This document shows, piece by piece, positions 10,602-21,073 of a DNA stretch of 64,000 bases. Below the pieces are notes generated by a model, which saw nothing but the letters and a program-made list of their open reading frames with translations, made no database searches and was not told the origin of the DNA. The stretch comes from Aaosphaeria pasadenensis. Taxonomy: Eukaryota; Ascomycota; Dothideomycetes; Pleosporales. How positions within the stretch are numbered: position 1 is the stretch's first letter; every line of letters starts with the position of its first letter. Both the position numbers and the translations under genes were made by a program. The stretch is taken from assembly GCA_022813625.1 (NCBI GenBank), contig JAKLMB010000016.1:62001-126000 (forward strand), read 5' to 3'.

Positions 10602-11489
10602 ATGTCGGAAATGACCGATGCCGAAATTCGCGATTTTTTGCGTGCCTGTCCAAAATTCAAGTATCTGAAGAGCATTCAAGTCCAAAAGCCCGGGACGAAA
10701 TCAACCCAACAAGTACTCAAAACCTCGAAGCTTATGCACAACAACAAAATTATAAGACCCCGGTGTGTCTTCCAATACTTTATCGACCCGAAAAAATGGA
10801 AACGGCGTAGAAAGCCGAAGAGTTGGCCTCGATATCTGAACTGGCCGCGAGATATCCTCCGCGGCACTCGTCACCCCAAATACGACGAAAGATCGTACAA
10901 AGCTGGCAAGCTTAAATGGTCTGAGAATTGTCAAGGCAAGAATTGCCAGGATATGGGCCATCGGAACGCCCGTGAGCCGTGCGATTGCGTCACACCTGAC
11001 TGGCACTCGGTCAACAATACCGCTTGGATGAATCGAGAGATAGAGCTACGGTGGAAAAATCCAATACTGGGTGTGTCGACAATATCGAAGCGATCGCACC
11101 AGTCTGGCGAAATTCTAGGAGAATATTTTGGAGAAATCATTCCAGTCCAAAGGAAAGGAACCGACTGCACGTACTTTTTCTCGCTACCTCTTAGCCAGGA
11201 AGATGATCAATCCTTGATCGGTTTTGTCGATGCAGCACGAGTCGGCTCATGGACTCGCTTTATCAATCACTCTTGCCGACCGAACACGGCCTTTGAGTTT
11301 CGACGCGTCGGCAGCACCCAGCGTATCGTTATCGTCGCAGAAAGAGAAATCGTTGCCGGAGAAGAAATACTCATAGACTATGGTGAGAGCTATTGGGAGA
11401 GCTTGAAAGATGAGGGAAAATATTGTCGATGTGGCAAGGGGTGCAAATATAAGGAGCCAAAACCCAACACTAAGGGAAGACAGATGTAG
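10602..11489 (+). CDS. SET-domain protein (putative lysine methyltransferase)
   Basis: A single-exon frame of 295 residues starting at a clear ATG. The C-terminal half is a SET domain: GVSTISKR (about 157-164), GEILGEYFGEII, the cofactor/substrate signature RFINHSC (219-225) followed by RPNTAFEF, and GEEILIDYGESYW with the conserved Tyr260. A compact post-SET cluster C-x-C-x3-C lies at 275-281. Cysteines at 110, 115, 127 and 129 resemble a reduced pre-SET zinc-binding segment, so the arrangement is Su(var)3-9-like but shortened. The N-terminal 100 residues are basic and carry no recognised domain. The substrate may be a histone or another protein. It lies beside accessory-type genes and lacks the chromo domain of DIM-5/Clr4-class enzymes. 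Confidence 0.85.
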   Translation: MSEMTDAEIRDFLRACPKFKYLKSIQVQKPGTKSTQQVLKTSKLMHNNKIIRPRCVFQYFIDPKKWKRRRKPKSWPRYLNWPRDILRGTRHPKYDERSYKAGKLKWSENCQGKNCQDMGHRNAREPCDCVTPDWHSVNNTAWMNREIELRWKNPILGVSTISKRSHQSGEILGEYFGEIIPVQRKGTDCTYFFSLPLSQEDDQSLIGFVDAARVGSWTRFINHSCRPNTAFEFRRVGSTQRIVIVAEREIVAGEEILIDYGESYWESLKDEGKYCRCGKGCKYKEPKPNTKGRQM

Positions 11490-11957
11490 GCGGCAGTGAT
11501 CAGAAAATGCCCCAGTATTGAATCATTCTTTCATATCACGTTTCAAAGTCTGACCAGAATCGATGTTTCATGATTGAAGGCACTGCAGACATACAGTCGT
11601 ACATCAAGTGAACTGGGCCTCAATCTCGGTGGGGTCTACAGCTTCATGTGGTTTCCATTGTCTACCACTTCGAACTACTCAAAAGGTCTAAACCCTTGCA
11701 AGAGTCTAAATGCTCTCAGGTAATGCATTAGGGGGTCAATGATACTGCTTCATCACATTACTAATGTGGTGAGTGCGAATTTGTTTCTTAACAAGCTTCC
11801 AGCTACTCCCAATTGTCAAATTCAGCCACAAAGTTGTGCATGAGATAATGATTTCATAACTCTTCTTCTGGAATTTATTCGGAGATTTTCCTTAACACGT
11901 GCTATATCAAGATTGTGCGGATGCTATGGAGATCTATAGGTACTGCCATTGTGCACT
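11490..11957. other. Convergent intergenic region
   Basis: Separates the 3' ends of the SET gene (plus) and the TFIIIC gene (minus). No gene recognised; presumably holds both polyadenylation regions. Confidence 0.4.
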
Positions 11958-14405
11958 TTAGACTCCAAGGTCCTCAACCCTAAGCAACCCGTCACCCATC
12001 CCAGCAACTGCCCATGTCCCGAATTTGAGATTTGGGTTCCAGGCCAATGAGGTAACGGCAGACGGCTCCTCGTAGATAGTGACGTACTTGATTTGCTCCT
12101 TTACATCTTTGCGAGCCTTTCCGGGCTTCAAGTATTGCATGTTTATTTGTTGCACACGGTAGCCTTCATTAAAACGGGCCAGTGGTGCTGAGAGGACTTC
12201 CGGGAGGTCAGCGGAAGGTGGCGTCCGTGAAGCAATAGGCTCTATGGTAATTTTAGGTCGCTCTGAGTTTTCTGAAATCTTCCCTTGCGTAGTTGTTGGT
12301 GCAGAAGTGGTTTGAGCTATAGCCTCCGCCATGACCCTGGGCGAATCTTCTGCTTGTTCTCGAGGTTCGCTAATCGAATTCCGCACCCTCAACGACAGCT
12401 TATCCACAGGCGGTCTCCATTCATGGGTGAACCATATTTGCTGCCAAGGGATCTCTTTTGAGTTTAATATCTTAGGAACAGGGTTGCTCGACGTGACCAT
12501 TCCATCGGCACATCCAATCAAGACACCTGGTTGCACGGGACTCGAAGCACAACATACAATCTGACTCTCTACCCTTAGACTGTAAATGTTTGTGTAGTAC
12601 CTCCGCACAGTATTGTTGCGGAAGAGGTAGTTCTCATCTGGCATAAGAAACGACTGAGTATGCTCGTGCCATGCTTGAATCGTCGCAAAGATGCGACCGC
12701 GTGCTGTTGAAACACAATCTGCTGTGGGCGACCTAAGATCGAACAACCTCCCATAACCATCGGTGCCCGTGATGGAGACATATGAAGGCAGCGATGGGTA
12801 TCCGGAAGCTACCGTTAGCATATATGTGTCCGTAAGCTGTTTGTAAAACCAAGGTTGCAAGTCAAATTCGGCATCATCGATGTTATTTAACGTTTTCGAA
12901 CGGCGATTGAGTGTCCATACCCCGAGCATACCGGCTGCCGTGCCAGCAGCAAGAGAGAAAGGGGAGAGCCATTGTAAGCATGATGCAATAGTGTTGGGAA
13001 GTTGAACATCAAAGGCCGCCTTAGAAAAGTGCACATATTGGGTCTCGAACGGTGCATCTTTGGGCGTTGGAAATGACACGTCCAGGATCTTCACCTTTCC
13101 GTCCGACCAGACTCCCGCAAGCAGCCCAAGGTGGACCAAGTCGCTCTTCGTGACCTGTTCAGAGGCAGCTACGGGACACCATTGGAACTGCCTTGGAGAA
13201 CCCCAATCAGTGCATAAGACTAGCGTAAGTTGGGGTTCGATTGATGGATCAAGTTCGCCCGTTTTGGTAGCTCTAAAGGCCCATATCTGGATCGATGCAG
13301 GATATGAGTCCGTCGCTGTGAATGCTGGCGCTCGAGGATTCTCCATCGGCCTATGTGCAACCTTAGCGGCTTGTTCCACGGACACCGCAAGGTACTGCGT
13401 GTTACCGTCTTCGTTAGGGGCCCATTGAGTCTCCACGATCTTTGTGCCGAGATTGAGGATCCAACCACGTTTGGTGTCTTTCCTTGCGAAAGGAAGAGCG
13501 GTGCTTATGGAGGCTGCTTTCTTCAGACTGTGGAGTTGAGGATCTTTGATCGCACCAAGTAGGATGTTGGAGCACTCCGGGCCGTCATTGGCAAGATATA
13601 TATCCCCTTCTTCACGTCTGATATGCCTGATGTGCTGATGTTGCAGAAATATCTTTGACCCGGTGCTAGCATACCACTGCCTGAATTTGTTGACCTCTGT
13701 CACTCTCGAAGCTTCATCCACATAAAATGATCGCCTCAGGGATCCACCCTTCCTTGAAGGCAATGTCTCCTGATGCATCCAGTGGTCTTTTGTTTGCAAG
13801 ACTGCAGTCAGGTCCTTTACTTCCGAGCCGAAGAGATCCTTTAGACGAACCTCTAGCCCTCCGCGCCTTGCCCAATCGTCCACACCTCTCGAGTGGAGTG
13901 GGCTGACGCCCATGTTCTTTACGCGGGTGCCCTGGTGTTTGGCGAATGGCTTCACAGGCCTCATTCCAACTCCCGCAGCGGCGGAGGAGATTGGCACTTC
14001 CGATGTGCCTACACGAGCACGCTGCTGAAAACCAATCCGACCGGCTTCATCTTCCGATGGTTCTGCATCCTCTTCGGAGTACTCCATCTCTTGATCTCCA
14101 GAGGATTGCTCAGATTGCTCATTCTGCGCTTCGTCCTCTAGGAATTCATCCGGGTCCTCTTGCTCATCCTGGTCTTGGGGTACGAAGTCGTCTTCGTCTT
14201 CACCTCTCTCCACTCCAACGTTGTCTCTGGAACTAATTCCATCATCATCCTCATCATCGCTGTTTTTGTCCAAGAAGTCGTACTGGTCTTGGACTCGGTA
14301 GGATTCAGTCGATTTCTGACGAGCACTCCGCTTAGCCCTCACTGTAAGATGGTCAACCAAATGGACAAATCAGCAGAAAGAAATATTGCTACCTGGTTCT
14401 GTCAT
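11958..14405 (-). CDS. TFIIIC subunit, Sfc6 / tau91 type
   Basis: Two exons on the minus strand: 14405-14393 (13 nt, ATGACAGAACCAG) and 14341-11958, joined across a 50-nt GT...AG intron; 798 residues. The N-terminus starts MTEPVRAKRSARQ and continues with a long acidic, low-complexity tract. The rest is a WD40/beta-propeller region with poorly conserved repeats, including a segment on local regulation of the form WxLNRRSKTL and a characteristic C-terminus (SLAWNPNLKFGTWAVAGMGDGLLRVEDLG). This matches fungal annotations of the TFIIIC tau-91/Sfc6 subunit, which with the B-box-binding subunit recruits TFIIIB to Pol III genes in the nucleus. The first exon was chosen because no ATG is found at the start of the long frame and because the joined N-terminus is sensible. 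A tRNA gene lies about 500 bp upstream on the other strand. Confidence 0.8.
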
Positions 14406-14903
14406 TGAGATTAGTCAATTGCAACTTATTATGCTCAAGATACGGCCAGGGCTGGCAAGGCTCAAAATTTTCGAACTATCGATAATGTGAAGGTCCTGGA
14501 AAGCCTTGTGACTTGTGACAACTTTCTTAATCACCGGCGACTCGTTTCTCACGATCGAGGTGCAACATGCTATTGGCGAATCGGATTGATGAACCTAATA
14601 TCCTGCCTGGTACGAGTATCTACCTAGGTAGTTAGCAGTGCACACTTCTTGCTAGGAATGTGGAATGGTCCATGCGTGTCTGCGAGAATGTAAGTGGGCA
14701 GGTGCCACAAAGCTAACTTGACGAGACAAAACGCCGGTCCCACCGCACAGGCCATCCACGATAATTCGATCAACTGGCGTGTGTCCCGGAAAGATTCTTA
14801 CCCCGCATCTGAAAAATTCAAACTACCATCCAAGAATGAGCCGTACGAATGTTTCACCGGGTTCATATTGTACTTTAAACTCAAAAACAACATCAATTCA
14901 CTA
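14406..14903. other. Spacer between TFIIIC gene and tRNA-His
   Basis: No gene recognised. It contains one exact copy of the palindrome TACCTAGGTA at 14621-14630, which recurs elsewhere in the window. Confidence 0.5.
14621..14630. repeat. Copy of the intergenic palindrome TACCTAGGTA
   Basis: Exact 10-bp palindrome; further exact copies at 19364-19373, 22480-22489 and 44689-44698, and a 9-base match at about 40384-40392. Confidence 0.85.
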
Positions 14904-15033
14904 GGTGGTATGGTCTAGTGGTATGACGTCGCGTTGTGGCCGCGCCAGCCTGTAAGTTGGCCTCCTATCAAATGGAGATTTATAGTCACAGTGTACTGAC
15001 TTCCTTGAAGGGGTTCGATTCCCAGTACCGCCA
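14904..15033 (+). tRNA. tRNA-His (anticodon GTG) with a 59-nt insertion in the T stem
   Basis: Removing 14952-15010 gives a 71-nt cloverleaf: acceptor GGTGGTA (14904-14910) pairs with TACCGCC (15026-15032), D stem GTC/GAC, anticodon loop TTGTGGC with GTG at 14936-14938, four-base variable loop, and a perfect T stem CTGGG/CCCAG closed by loop TTCGATT. Discriminator base is A (15033). Without removal the T stem cannot form. The Pol III A box (14911-14921) and B box (15012-15022) are intact. The anticodon stem has one mismatch (T14929 with C14945). The usual fungal tRNA intron position after base 37 is empty. As in eukaryotes generally, the extra 5' G of tRNA-His is not encoded. Confidence 0.85.
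14952..15010 (+). other. Putative spliceosomal-type intron inside tRNA-His
   Basis: The 59-nt insert begins GTAAGT, ends AAG, and has a CTGAC branch-like motif at 14996-15000, ten bases before its end. Its length and signals match the protein-coding introns of this window. It sits between the second and third base pair of the T stem. Boundaries could shift by one base because G occurs at both sides. Confidence 0.7.
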
Positions 15034-15054
15034 AAAAGCTCTTTAGCTTGACAT

Positions 15055-15062
15055 CTTTTTTT
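15055..15062 (+). terminator. Probable Pol III terminator of tRNA-His
   Basis: An uninterrupted T run about 20 bases after the tRNA 3' end, followed by a second T run at about 15066-15071. T tracts of this kind terminate RNA polymerase III. Confidence 0.65.
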
Positions 15063-15383
15063 GCCTTTTTTGCCCGTTGATGATCACTTCACTATAACTC
15101 TTATCCAAGAAGGGGCAGATGGAACGGAGTTGGAGTTGTCCGTTCTGGGTTTTTTTTTTTTAAAAATAATTGCACCTCTTGTGAACATTGAGCAACTATT
15201 CGAGCGGTAGGGCTGGTGTCGATTCATTTATTCCATATAAAGTAGTGAACCTATCTATACTACAAGCCAGATTGTGCTCATCACGAATTCCATGCCGTCT
15301 CACGCTTGTGGTTATGCCTACTCGTTAACAATCATTATACGGCCATGCTGTTTCTACAAAGTGCGGTCGATAACAGTGACCTA

Positions 15384-17006
15384 CTACTTATTTCTGCCTT
15401 TATTTCTGCTGCGATCATAATCCAGCACCCTCCTCATGCGGTGATTCTGTGCCATCTTCCATCGCACGTAGAGCATAAGGGCATCTTTGACGCCGACGAA
15501 AAGGCATCCACCCACAATGCTCCGACCCCATTTCGTCTGCAAGAAACCTGTTGGCTTTCCTGTGGAAGGAGGATTGACCATGCTCTTCGGCAGTGCCAGC
15601 TTTAGTGCCTCTCCAACTGCTGCGGCAATGCTGGGAAAGACAACTGCACCAAGGATAGTTTGTGCAAAAGAAGTGGCGCTGAAAGCGATATTTCGCTCAC
15701 GACGAACACGTTGTTCCAGAGGAACAGCTGGTTGGGCCTGGGGTACGGCCTGGGGAACGTTCGGTGCGGGGGCAGCAATTTCTGCCTCAACAGGTGGTGC
15801 CTCGTCAGCGTCCATGTCACCCACTGGAGCCACCTCTGGTGGATTGCCAGGCCCGCGTGCGACCGGTACCGGTGGATTTTCATCGGCGCCGTTGTTGTCT
15901 GCTGCTCCACCATTGTTCCAATCTCCAAATATGCCCAAGTCGACTTCCAACTCAATTGCTTCTTCGACAACGTTCCCATCTTCATCACCTCCGTCAACTT
16001 CGACATTTATGTCGTTACCCACATCGGCGTCAGCGCGGGGTTGTATTTCCTTGAGCCATCTTCTTTCTCTAGGGAGCCAGACCATCTCATAGTACGTGTT
16101 ATACATGCCACGGACGTAGGGAAGCAGTGCCATCGTGAAGGCGGCACTCGGGGGCCATGAAACTTGAAGTAGCTCATCTCTGGACCCGCCGTTACCAACG
16201 AAAAACACAAGGGGTAGGAACGGCAAGAATGAGTCTGCAAACGTCGACCTGCTCAACATGAGCGCCGTGGGGATCATTGGAAGCCCAAGATGCAGTCGCC
16301 AGTGATCTCGCAGCTCAATCAAAAACCGTGCGCCTAGCGAGTTGTTGTGTATATCCGGTGCTTCGTAAAGCGGTCCTAGTATTTGCAAAGCATCCTGTGT
16401 TCCGAATATCTGGTACACATGTGCTCGTCCGACAAGTGCCAGGGTCGAGTAGGCGGCGCTTCCGACCGTGAGGAGTGTGCCAGGCAACAGAAATAGGCTG
16501 GTTGCCATTTCTATCGCCCGCACGCCAGACAAAATCAAACTACTTGGGCGCTCTAGTCGAATCTCTGACTTGCATTGCGGGCACAAAATCTTACTCTGGT
16601 GACTTCCAGCACGTCTTCTCGAGTTTGGGGCTTCCATATCTGCAATCCAATCCAGAAGACATTTCTCGTGAGCTTCGAGGACGCATGGACATGGAGAGCG
16701 CCATTCAGATGTGTTCTCATCATCTTCAGTCTCATCGCTGAAGCATATCCAACATCTCCGAGGTTCTGCAATTGGCTGCGGTGGTTCGTCCGTGGTGTGT
16801 GGATGCGATATTCTAGAGAACTCTAGGTCGGTGTTGTGCGCACTTCTAGATGAGGAGGAGGGAGAGTTGAGCAAGACAGTTTGCGAGTCTTCAGATGTCG
16901 TGGAAGAGCTGCCTGTTCGGGCGGGCGTCTGCTGTTGCGAGGAGGCGGAATCATCACGCGGCGACGGTCGACGCTGGGAGACCGCGCGAGGTGGTAACGA
17001 GGCCAT
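15384..17006 (-). CDS. RING-variant (MARCH-type) membrane E3 ubiquitin ligase
   Basis: Single-exon minus-strand gene of 540 residues. The open frame extends upstream but ATG at 17006 (MASLPPR) is the first ATG. Residues 1-80 are serine-rich and disordered. A C4HC3 RING-variant domain begins at C85-x2-C88, continues CPC...H-x2-C and ends CPQC near residue 148. After it are several hydrophobic stretches (around 165-195, 245-290), a long acidic/proline-rich insert, and two more hydrophobic stretches near the C-terminus (FAQTILGAVVFPSIAAAV and GRSIVGGCLFVGVKDALMLYV). This layout fits fungal membrane-anchored RINGv ligases that ubiquitinate membrane or ER proteins with an E2 partner. Substrates are unknown. 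It is convergent with the tRNA-His gene. Confidence 0.85.
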   Translation of the reverse strand: MASLPPRAVSQRRPSPRDDSASSQQQTPARTGSSSTTSEDSQTVLLNSPSSSSRSAHNTDLEFSRISHPHTTDEPPQPIAEPRRCWICFSDETEDDENTSEWRSPCPCVLEAHEKCLLDWIADMEAPNSRRRAGSHQSKILCPQCKSEIRLERPSSLILSGVRAIEMATSLFLLPGTLLTVGSAAYSTLALVGRAHVYQIFGTQDALQILGPLYEAPDIHNNSLGARFLIELRDHWRLHLGLPMIPTALMLSRSTFADSFLPFLPLVFFVGNGGSRDELLQVSWPPSAAFTMALLPYVRGMYNTYYEMVWLPRERRWLKEIQPRADADVGNDINVEVDGGDEDGNVVEEAIELEVDLGIFGDWNNGGAADNNGADENPPVPVARGPGNPPEVAPVGDMDADEAPPVEAEIAAPAPNVPQAVPQAQPAVPLEQRVRRERNIAFSATSFAQTILGAVVFPSIAAAVGEALKLALPKSMVNPPSTGKPTGFLQTKWGRSIVGGCLFVGVKDALMLYVRWKMAQNHRMRRVLDYDRSRNKGRNK

Positions 17007-17656
17007 GATTTTGGGGCAATATAGAATGGTAGAAAGGATGGCTAAGTCGATAGATGTCACGTACAATCAGACATGATGGTTGTAGTTGATAGCTACTTCG
17101 TGTAGTTGTAGGCGGATGTTTGGTGAGCAAACAGAGCCGAGTTGCGGAAAGACGTCACTGGACGCACGCGCCAAGGGCCAAAGCCCTTTCCATCAGATGT
17201 GTAAGTACTATTTTGGGGCGACTGGAATCATCCACCACGAAGATGGACATGTTGTAGACTGACAGTTCTCTGTATTTTCGTATGATATACCCAACTACTT
17301 TTTCTTGTGTATTTATTTCCGAGGCCCGGGCTTAACAGTGAAGATGATAAATCCGAATGCCACGAACATACGCGAACAGGCAGGCAGACCAGAAAGGAAT
17401 CTAAGGTTCAAGGGCTATCACCTTGTGAAATAATGTGATCACTAGACATATAGGATGGCGAGTGTCACTCACGTAGCGTCGACTGCAACAGCGATAGACA
17501 ACCTAATCTCGGTTCGAAGCCGTGATCCAAGCTAGGCAAGTTCATCAAAGTGAGAGTATCGATAATTCGGCCCAGATGCGTCCTCTAAAGGATCACTTTT
17601 TTCGAATTTACATTTCTATGTGTATGTTTTTAACAGCCTCTGGTGGGCACATTCGT
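17007..17656. other. Spacer between RINGv ligase and TANGO2 genes
   Basis: Upstream of the RINGv gene and downstream of the TANGO2 gene. A tRNA-like B-box word occurs near 17510 but does not fold into a tRNA. No gene recognised. Confidence 0.45.
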
Positions 17657-18670
17657 TCACCAATTCTCGATTTGGAACTCAAAGGTTCTATCTCCCTTTC
17701 CATGCTCAATTGGACTTGCGTCTCTGTCAAAAAGAGTTCGTTCAAGGTAAAACACCTTGCCCTCTTTGTCTGCCAGCACGACAATTTGTTTTTGGGTCCC
17801 ATAACACCCAGCTGTCGCGTCGACAGCCTTGTGCTTGACCACATCACCAATCTCATGGGCAGGCATGTTGTGTTCTTCGAGGTGATCTCTGCCGATGGAT
17901 GGCACGAAAACGGAATGGCGCAACTGGTTCAAATACATATCCCACTCTTCGTTCTCCTTTTGCCTCGGCATGGTATCGGTGCTTAAGACTCCAAGCAGTC
18001 GTTCCACCAACTGTTCCCTGGTCTCATTCTTTTCGACACTGGCGTTGATGGCGGCTCTGGTCCATTCCTCACCATTGACGACTTTTGGCCACGAACGATC
18101 GCCGTATGCAGCATTGCTCAGGGCATGAGTCTCCTTTGGCTGGCCTGCAAGGTAAATCAACCCTTCGGCGTCTGGCGTTCGATTGGAAACAATTTGGAGG
18201 CCTTTCGTCCCGCCTTTCACGACGTCCTGGATCAGTCCATAGCACAGACTAAACCCTCCGACTCCCTTCACGCCATCTTCTTCAACCAATCTCTTGGCAA
18301 ATTGAAGAGGCGTTTCGTTTATTTTGAGATCCGATTTGAGCCATGCATTTGGGATTAAGCCTCTGCTTCTTGCTCCGAAGACTAGCTCCTCATCGACTTC
18401 GCGGTAGTTGGTGAGAACAGCGATTCGGCCTTGGCGAGTCAAACCAAACCAGGTCCCGTGAGCAGGGCGGTGCAGATCATAACCCCCAAGGACGTGAGTA
18501 TCCGGCTCAGGCCACCATGTAGCTTCTTGTGTGGGTCGATGTAGGTATTCCTAGGAATCGTCGTCAGCTTGTAATGTCAAGTACCGAGGAGTAGGGAGCA
18601 ATACATCTCTGTTGTTGAGGAGAATAAACGGGTATTGCGGATGCTCGGTGCTAATAACGGCAATACACAT
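17657..18670 (-). CDS. TANGO2 family protein (NRDE)
   Basis: Two minus-strand exons, 18670-18605 and 18550-17657, encode 319 residues. The N-terminus MCIAVISTEHPQYPFILLNNRD joined to EYLHRPT gives the family's conserved Cys2 and NRDE motif (residues 20-23), with the intron falling inside that motif after Asp22. WWPEP, GG(Y)DL and GTWFGL follow, as in fungal homologues, then VLTNYRE and a C-terminal half with an SNRT segment. TANGO2 proteins have been linked to Golgi organisation and, more recently, haem trafficking; the biochemical function is unsettled. The start is strongly supported because Cys2 is near-invariant. Confidence 0.9.
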
Positions 18671-20085
18671 CTTGAAAGGATACAATTTTTATGTATGGGC
18701 GATTTCAATCCTCAGAAATGGTGGTTGATGGAAGTCAATGCGTTGAAGGAGGTGGAGTTCAATAATGTGATGTCTTGTTTGCTGCTTGTTGTTTGTTGTT
18801 GTGTAAGGTACCTAACCTGTACGTAGACAAGTAGTTGTAGGCTAGGCGGTGTGATCTTTGAACGACAACAAACATCGGTCCCTTACCTTTATACACGTGG
18901 TTCCAGCACCGAGACTAGGCGTCTGCCATGAATTATGTGAGGTGATGTGGCACGATGGAGGCTTGGGCAATGGGGTGAGTAATTAAGTAAGTATATGGTC
19001 AAGATGGGCAGAGTGTGTGGCAGAGATTGGAAGCCAAAGGCTTGCCTCTACCAACCGTGGGAGAATGGGAAGGATTCGGCCTCAACACATCTGATTGCCA
19101 CACAAAGGTGAGTAGTTACGGATTAGGTAGAGTAGTGGGTCGAATGATGAGGGCAAGCGAGATATATGGGGGAACCCGAGGTTAATAAATCAATTATCAG
19201 GTGCATGTACTCCGTACCCCGTACATACAGCATATATTATGTGCCATCAGAATTGGTACCTCGTAGCCTGTGTTTGTCATGTGTACGGAGTGTCTGATAT
19301 CATAGTCTAGGTATCATTGTCGAGTTGAGATGAGGTACCTTAGCCTACCACGCCTACCACGCCTACCTAGGTAGAGTAGGTACCTAATTACCTGGCTGGC
19401 CTGGTAGGTAACCGCCCTTACGCTCTATACTATAGTTACACAGTATGTACAGTATTATGTACACTCCCTCACCAATGAACCAACCCGCGAGTCATGTAAA
19501 TATTTAATAGGCTCGGTACAAGTATCCATTGCGCAGATGATGAGATGTGCAAGATTGCTTCCATTGCATTGCCTCGTTTTTAATCCAGAACCATTGGGGT
19601 TGCTCACGTGCCCACCTTTGGTGCTGTGTAAGGTGACTGACTGTGCTTTGTATGAGGTAGTCGACGTTCCTGGGACCCCTACCCAAGGGACAAGGGATTC
19701 AATTGTAAACTTTTCTCAGTCAAGAAGATAGTTGGATGTTTATGCTGTTTAGTATTCCGTACCTCACTTACTACCCTCATAGTAACTAACACATACTAAC
19801 AACTCTAGAACGAGGGTGTGAGGTACTCCACTGTGTATGAGGTGGAGTTGGGCAATCCCTGCTCTACCCGGCCCGTGGCAGGTAGGTGGGTGGATGGTCC
19901 AAACGCGTCACTGTTCCCTTTGCTCTGCCTCACACTGCAACATCCATGCCACTTCTTCAGCCCTACGTGTCGCAATCCCTCTTCAAAGATTCTTTATTTG
20001 AGCGCTTCCCTTGTGTCCACTCCCGATACTACAACCTATCCGTCGACCCAACCATCTTCACATCCACCTCCACCTTCCCCACAGA
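18671..20085. other. 1.4-kb divergent promoter region rich in short repeated words
   Basis: Lies between divergently transcribed TANGO2 and UPF0132 genes. It contains TACCTAGGTA (19364-19373), ACTCCGTAC (19209-19217) and GTACGGAGT (19283-19291), plus repeated CCTACCACG-like units at about 19345-19365. No coding gene recognised. Confidence 0.55.
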
Positions 20086-20841
20086 ATGGCCAACTTCGCG
20101 CCTTACCAAGATATCCCCGAAACCCAGCGAACCCTATCACCTCCACCTGCTGCTTCTCCTGGAGTAATATCTCCTCGCGCATCACTTGATCGCACGCGCA
20201 ACATTGGCACAGCCGTTGTAACCTCGCCCTCGAACCAGTCCTTCGGCCAGCGCGACTACTTTGGTGGGCAACAGCAAGAACCAGAGCGAGTAGCCTGGAA
20301 TGCCGCCCCTGGAGGTTTCGGAGGGGCAAGGGAGGATGTCGACATGTTCGAGACTAGACTTGGATTGAGGATGGATTATGAAGCTTGCCTGGCATATCTT
20401 CTGCTCCCGCCAGCTGGAGGTGTTATGCTCTTGGTCCTTGAGCACAAGAGTGACTACGTGAGGTAGGACCGACCTTGGGGGATCATCTTGGACGAGACTT
20501 CAGAGCTCACGCAAATGTACAGGTTTCATGCATGGCAATCAAGCCTTCTCTTCGCCTTCGTCTTCGTAAGTCTCGGCCATGCTTATGGATCTTAAGACAT
20601 CTAACGAGTATAAAGATTGTCCACATCATATTTTCCTGGTCGAGCATAATCTCCTGGCTTTTGTTCATAGGCGATCTCGGCCTCATTGGTTTTCTCACAA
20701 TGCACGCCTACAAAGATGGTAGGTGCACATAATACCGTATACACCTCGAGCAATGTTTGACTCATAACAGCGGAAACCCTCGATCGATATGAGGTCCCCT
20801 TCTTCGGCCCACTTGCAAGCTCCATCCTAGACGACGAGTAG
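20086..20841 (+). CDS. Small membrane protein, UPF0132 / DUF4870-like
   Basis: Four exons (20086-20462, 20523-20565, 20616-20718, 20771-20841) encode 197 residues. The N-terminal 85 residues are polar and disordered. The conserved part starts DMFETRLGLRMDYEACLAYLLLPPAGGVMLLV and continues EHKSDYVRFHAWQSSLLFAFVF, IVHIIFSWSSIISWLLFIGDLGLIGFL and a hydrophilic end DAETLDRYEVPFFGPLASSILDDE. Three hydrophobic segments are evident. This pattern is common in fungal proteins annotated as UPF0132 domain proteins; bacterial relatives are small membrane proteins of unknown role. All three introns are short and in good consensus; the FHAWQS segment is an exon of only 43 nt. Confidence 0.85.
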
Positions 20842-21073
20842 AGCTATATACTTCTATAGGTGTTGGAGTGGGATTTTGCATTTGCATGGTATTTGGAGTT
20901 TTCGGCGAGTGCTTGTTGATTCAGTCAGACACTTGATACCTCTTTATAGAATAGCATTCCGGAAGGGACACGCTTGAGAGTCCTTCCCCGATTCTGAAGC
21001 CTCTACCCGGCTACCCTTTTTAATAACAAGTTTCTCATTGTAACTTCCGCATGAGTATGACCTCAGTCATGGT

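Noticed and set aside
17452..17529. Possible tRNA with B-box-like GGTTCGAAGCC
   Set aside because: The span has tRNA-like length, but the D arm lacks the GG loop, the anticodon stem does not pair and the acceptor stem has mismatches.
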